In this document: piece after piece, positions 36,816-39,674 of the stretch
How positions within the stretch are numbered: position 1 is the stretch's first letter
Layout: every line of letters starts with the position of its first letter
NCBI GenBank assembly: GCA_946480825.1
Contig: CAMLLG010000032.1
Span: forward strand, 1-39,674
Direction of reading: 5' to 3'
Length of the DNA: 39,674 nt
Origin: an uncultured Lysobacteraceae bacterium
Lineage (GTDB): Bacteria > Pseudomonadota > Gammaproteobacteria > Xanthomonadales > Xanthomonadaceae
The notes under the pieces: model-generated
What the model was told of the DNA's origin: nothing
The model's input: the letters and a program-made list of their open reading frames with translations, nothing else
The model's database searches: none
Program-made: the position numbers and the translations under genes

Positions 36816-37053
36816 GCTTCAGGCCCAAGATCGTCGCCGACAGCAGGAAGGTGACGATATTCGCGAGGATCATCGGTATCGATTCCAGCGCGATGCCGTA
36901 GACCAGCCACATCGCGATGCCGGCGGTGAACACCACGTACATGCCCAGCGAGATGCTGCGCGTGTCGCGGGTGCGGATCGTCTTCAACGCCTGCGGCACG
37001 AAGGAGAGGGTGGTCATCGCTGCGGCCAGATAGCCGACCCATTCCATCGACAT
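36802..37053 (-). CDS. SemiSWEET family sugar transporter
   Basis: 83 residues forming one three-helix MtN3/PQ-loop unit, which dimerises to make a bidirectional sugar carrier. The LSFVPQALKTIRTRDTRSIS segment (16-35) holds the P20-Q21 hinge. The third helix is [20 protein letters not shown]. Its ATG at 37053-37051 shares a base with the amidohydrolase stop, so the two are translationally coupled. Alternative start ATG 37047. Confidence 0.93.
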   Translation of the reverse strand: MSMEWVGYLAAAMTTLSFVPQALKTIRTRDTRSISLGMYVVFTAGIAMWLVYGIALESIPMILANIVTFLLSATILGLKLKHG

Positions 37054-38363
37054 CACTCGTTCTCCGCGCCGCGGGTCGTGTTCCGGTACACCACGCCGTC
37101 CTTCATCACGAAGTCGACGTTCATCACCACCGAAATGTCGGCGAGCGGGTCGCCGGGCATCGCGACGATATCGGCGCGCTTGCCGGGTTCGATCGTGCCC
37201 TGATCGTCCACGCCCAGCACCTCGGCCGCGTGCACGGTCGCCGACTGCAGCGCGTACGTCGCGGGAATGCCGGCTTCGACCATCAGCACGAATTCGCGGG
37301 CGTTGTCGCCGTGAGGACCGACGCCGGAGTCGGTGCCGAAGGCGATCTTCACGCCGGCCCGGTATGCCTTGCCCGCGGTGTCCTGGATCAGGGCGCCGAT
37401 GCGCGCGGCCTTCGGGCGCACCACATCGGGAAAATAACCGTCGACCTTCGCCTTGTCGGCGACGAAGCGGCCGGCGGCGATGGTCGGCACGTACCACGTC
37501 CCCTTCTGTTTCATCAGGGCCATGATCTCGTCGGTCATGTAGGTCCCGTGTTCGATGCTGGTGACGCCCCCGAGCACCGCGCGTTTCATGCCCTCGGTGC
37601 CATGCGCATGCGCGGCGACGCGATAACCGTAGTCCCTGGCGGTGTCCACCACCGAGCGCACTTCCTCGACCGTGAACTGCGGCGCATCGCCGGAGCGGGC
37701 ATAGCTGAGCACGCCGCCGGTGGCGGTGATCTTGATGACGTCGCTGCCGTCCTTGTAGCGCTGGCGGACAGCCTGGCGCGCGTCCTCGACCGAGTTGATC
37801 ACGCCCTCGGTCGGGCCGGGCGGCCCGACCAGATGCGCCAGCGCCGAATTCATGCCGTTGGTGGGATCGGCGTGGCCGCCGGTGGTGGCGATGGACTTGC
37901 CCGCGGCCCAGATCCGCGGACCTTCGATCAATCCCTGATTGATCGCATCGCGGAGGTGCGGCGCGACTTCGCCGCCGAGGTCGCGCACGCTGGTGAAGCC
38001 GGCCATGAGCGTCTTGCGCGCGTAGCTCACGCCGCGCAGCGCGAATGCGGTGTCGTCGAGACGGAAACCTTCCTCGTAACTGCGCGGGCTCGATTGACTG
38101 CCGAGGTGCACGTGCAGATCGGTCCAGCCGGGCGTGCAGGTGTGGCCGGCGAGATCGATGGTCCGCGCGCCGGCAACATCCACTCGCCCCGCCTTCAACT
38201 CGGCGATCCTGCCGTCGCGGACCACGATGGTGTGCGCGGCCAGCATCCTGCCGTTGCGGCTGTCGAACAGCCGCTCGCACTGCAGTGCGGTGTCGGCCGC
38301 GGCCGCAGGCAGCGGTCCGAGAGAGGCGAGGGCGAGCGCGGCGGCGAGTGCGGTGCGGGGCAT
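37053..38363 (-). CDS. Secreted metal-dependent amidohydrolase (Xaa-Pro dipeptidase / imidazolonepropionase-like)
   Basis: 436 residues with a signal peptide ([20 protein letters not shown], cleavage near AAA-D24). The amidohydrolase metal set is complete: His84 and His86 in TDLHVHLG, Lys211 in IKITATGG (probably carboxylated), His252/His254 in AAHAHG, His272 in IEHG, and Asp345 in AFGTDSG. Close relatives cleave Xaa-Pro or Xaa-Arg/Lys dipeptides in the periplasm; the substrate is not decided by sequence. Co-translated with SemiSWEET, an unexpected partner. Confidence 0.94.
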   Translation of the reverse strand: MPRTALAAALALASLGPLPAAAADTALQCERLFDSRNGRMLAAHTIVVRDGRIAELKAGRVDVAGARTIDLAGHTCTPGWTDLHVHLGSQSSPRSYEEGFRLDDTAFALRGVSYARKTLMAGFTSVRDLGGEVAPHLRDAINQGLIEGPRIWAAGKSIATTGGHADPTNGMNSALAHLVGPPGPTEGVINSVEDARQAVRQRYKDGSDVIKITATGGVLSYARSGDAPQFTVEEVRSVVDTARDYGYRVAAHAHGTEGMKRAVLGGVTSIEHGTYMTDEIMALMKQKGTWYVPTIAAGRFVADKAKVDGYFPDVVRPKAARIGALIQDTAGKAYRAGVKIAFGTDSGVGPHGDNAREFVLMVEAGIPATYALQSATVHAAEVLGVDDQGTIEPGKRADIVAMPGDPLADISVVMNVDFVMKDGVVYRNTTRGAENE

Positions 38364-38387
38364 GGCGGGACTCCTCGAAGACGTCCC

Positions 38388-38406
38388 GCGATCATAGCGC
38401 GATCAT
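38388..38406. promoter_or_regulatory. Paired GCGATCAT direct repeat upstream of amidohydrolase
   Basis: GCGATCAT occurs at 38388-38395 and 38399-38406, an 11-base period (one helical turn), 25-43 bases before the amidohydrolase ATG. On the coding strand one copy contains TATGAT (38396-38391), a possible -10 box; no -35 is clear. Confidence 0.4.
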
Positions 38407-38438
38407 GGCCGCGCGCCGCCGCGTGCGGCGCGTCGGCC
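38407..38438. terminator. Strong GC hairpin downstream of virD4
   Basis: GGCCGCGCGCCGC, loop CGCGT, then GCGGCGCG-T-CGGCC: a 13-bp stem with one bulged T, about ten bases after the virD4 stop on the minus strand. No T tract follows, so it may stabilise the mRNA end rather than terminate alone. Confidence 0.5.
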
Positions 38439-38448
38439 GAAGATGCGA

Positions 38449-39674
38449 TCAGACGTTGATCACCATCGGGTCCACCTTCACCGACGGCAGCAGGCGGGCG
38501 GTGAAGTATTTGTCCTGGAAGTACTTGATCTTGTCGCACATCACCGGATGCGGAATGCCTTCGTAGAAGAAGATTTCCTTGTCGAAGCCGATCGCCTTCA
38601 GTTCCTGCGGCAGCATCAGCGCCCGACGTTCCTCGGACTCGCTGCGGCTGAATTCGCGGCCGCGGGTGAAGCTGTCCTTGCGCACGGTGGTGTAGCCCAG
38701 CATTTCCGAGTAGTCGTTCGCGTCCTGCTGTTCGCGCGGCGCGTAGACGATCTGCAGCGCGTGGTTGGTGATCATCGTGCGCGACAGGTCCTTGCCGTAG
38801 GTCGCGTCGAGCTGCGACATGCTCTGGATGATCGGCAGCAGGCGGATGTTGTAGCCGGCCATGTACGACACCGCGGTGGAGATGATGTCGACCTTGCCGA
38901 TCGAGGTGAATTCGTCCATCAGCAACAGGCACTGATGCTTCAGTTCCTTGTTGTTCTGCGGCAGTTCCTTGGTGTTGATGTTGATCAGCTGGCTGAAGAA
39001 CAGGTTGATGATCAGGCGGCTTTCCGCCAGCTTGTTGGGCTGGATGCCGATGTAGATCGTCATCTTCTTCTTGCGCACGTCGTCCAGACGGAAGTCGTCG
39101 GCGCTGGTCACCGCGTCGAGGATCGGGTTGATCCATGCGTTCAACGGTTCCTTGAAGGTGCCGAGGATCGAGGCGAAGGTTTCGTCGGCCTGCGAGAGCA
39201 TGCCGGCGAAGGCGGTCTTGGCGTGGCTGCTCAGGAAGGGGCGCTGCGCCAGATCCTTGAGGAACGGCTTCAGCTCCTGCTTGCCGTCGCCCGAAGCCAG
39301 CCGGTAGATCGCGCCGATCGTCGGCGGCTTCGAGAAGGGGAAGCCGATCTTCTGGTCGTCGTCGTACTTCTCGAACAGATACAGCGAGAACGCCATGAAC
39401 GCGTTGCGGGCCTGGCTGACCCAGAATTTCTGGTCTTCGGCGCCGTCCGGATACAGCATCGCCGCGATGCTCATCAGGTCGGAGACGCGGAACGCCGGGT
39501 CGTTCGACACGTAGGTCAACGGATTCCAGCGGTGGCTGCGGCGGTCTTCCGCGAACGGGTTGAACAGATAGATCTCGTGCCCGACGCTGGCGCGCCAGCC
39601 GCTGGTGAGATCGAAGTTTTCCTGCTTGATGTCCAGCACCACCATCGATTCCTGGTAGTCGAGCAGGTTCGGGA
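38449..39674 (-). CDS. virD4: VirD4/TraG-family type IV secretion coupling ATPase, N-terminal part outside window
   Basis: About 408 C-terminal residues, in frame to the window edge, where it reads PNLLDYQESMVVLDIKQEN, the coupling-protein region just after Walker A. WNPL near the start, then the all-alpha domain, Walker B LLLMDEFTSIGK, and the Gln motif LPIIQSMSQLDATYG are typical of VirD4/TraG. The coupling protein recruits substrates to a T4SS at the inner membrane. In Xanthomonadaceae such VirD4 proteins often belong to the antibacterial X-T4SS, where they bind effectors carrying an XVIPCD domain. Walker A and the N-terminal membrane helices are not in view, and no other T4SS gene is in the window. 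Confidence 0.92.
   Translation of the reverse strand, partial: PNLLDYQESMVVLDIKQENFDLTSGWRASVGHEIYLFNPFAEDRRSHRWNPLTYVSNDPAFRVSDLMSIAAMLYPDGAEDQKFWVSQARNAFMAFSLYLFEKYDDDQKIGFPFSKPPTIGAIYRLASGDGKQELKPFLKDLAQRPFLSSHAKTAFAGMLSQADETFASILGTFKEPLNAWINPILDAVTSADDFRLDDVRKKKMTIYIGIQPNKLAESRLIINLFFSQLININTKELPQNNKELKHQCLLLMDEFTSIGKVDIISTAVSYMAGYNIRLLPIIQSMSQLDATYGKDLSRTMITNHALQIVYAPREQQDANDYSEMLGYTTVRKDSFTRGREFSRSESEERRALMLPQELKAIGFDKEIFFYEGIPHPVMCDKIKYFQDKYFTARLLPSVKVDPMVINV

Overview
The window is a GC-rich, densely packed bacterial chromosome segment. Gene content and order point to a gammaproteobacterium of the Xanthomonadaceae/Lysobacteraceae (Lysobacter or Luteimonas type): comEC-exbB-exbD-msbA-lpxK-kdsB, uvrC-pgsA-tRNA, a GTAG-headed REP-like element and a VirD4 coupling protein. 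The taxonomic call is inferred from content; no marker gene such as 16S rRNA is present.

Layout. 1-820 holds the 5' part of an ALDH7-type aldehyde dehydrogenase (minus), with tRNA-Arg(CCT) upstream of it. 973-1186 is non-coding with two hairpin repeats. 1187-5507 is an accessory-looking pair: a membrane protein with four exact-period 49-residue repeats encoded in AT-rich DNA, and a divergent sulfatase. A bidirectional terminator separates the sulfatase from a glycine-zipper protein, followed by a GNAT acetyltransferase. 7085-15136 is an envelope/competence operon (comEC, exbB, exbD, msbA, lpxK, a small membrane protein, kdsB, low-molecular-weight phosphatase) covering DNA uptake, lipid A export, lipid A 4'-phosphorylation and Kdo activation. 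15219-19240 continues on the same strand with a thioredoxin-fold/NHL protein, uvrC and pgsA.

19191-22808 carries tRNA-Gly(GCC), tRNA-Cys(GCA) and, 3.2 kb later, tRNA-Leu(TAA). This is the E. coli uvrC-pgsA-glyW-cysT-leuZ order with an oxidative/quinone-stress cassette (OsmC-like, WrbA, pirin, LysR) between cysT and leuZ. The tRNA-Gly promoter and 5' end lie inside the pgsA reading frame.

22987-28166 has a membrane-anchored FMN glutamate-synthase-like protein, a DUF885 zinc peptidase, a YhhQ-type queuosine-precursor transporter and a DUF502 membrane protein. 28242-31807 has a transmembrane Ser/Thr kinase with a C-terminal SUMF1-like domain, divergent from an unrecognised single-pass protein. 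31799-34808 (minus) has a DUF4442 protein, a CnoX-type thioredoxin and a two-gene membrane/aminopropyltransferase-like unit.

34941-36815 is a four-gene overlapping operon of small membrane proteins with an XRE regulator behind a consensus-like promoter. The window closes with SemiSWEET, a secreted amidohydrolase, and the C-terminal part of a VirD4/TraG type IV secretion coupling ATPase, probably one edge of a T4SS locus.
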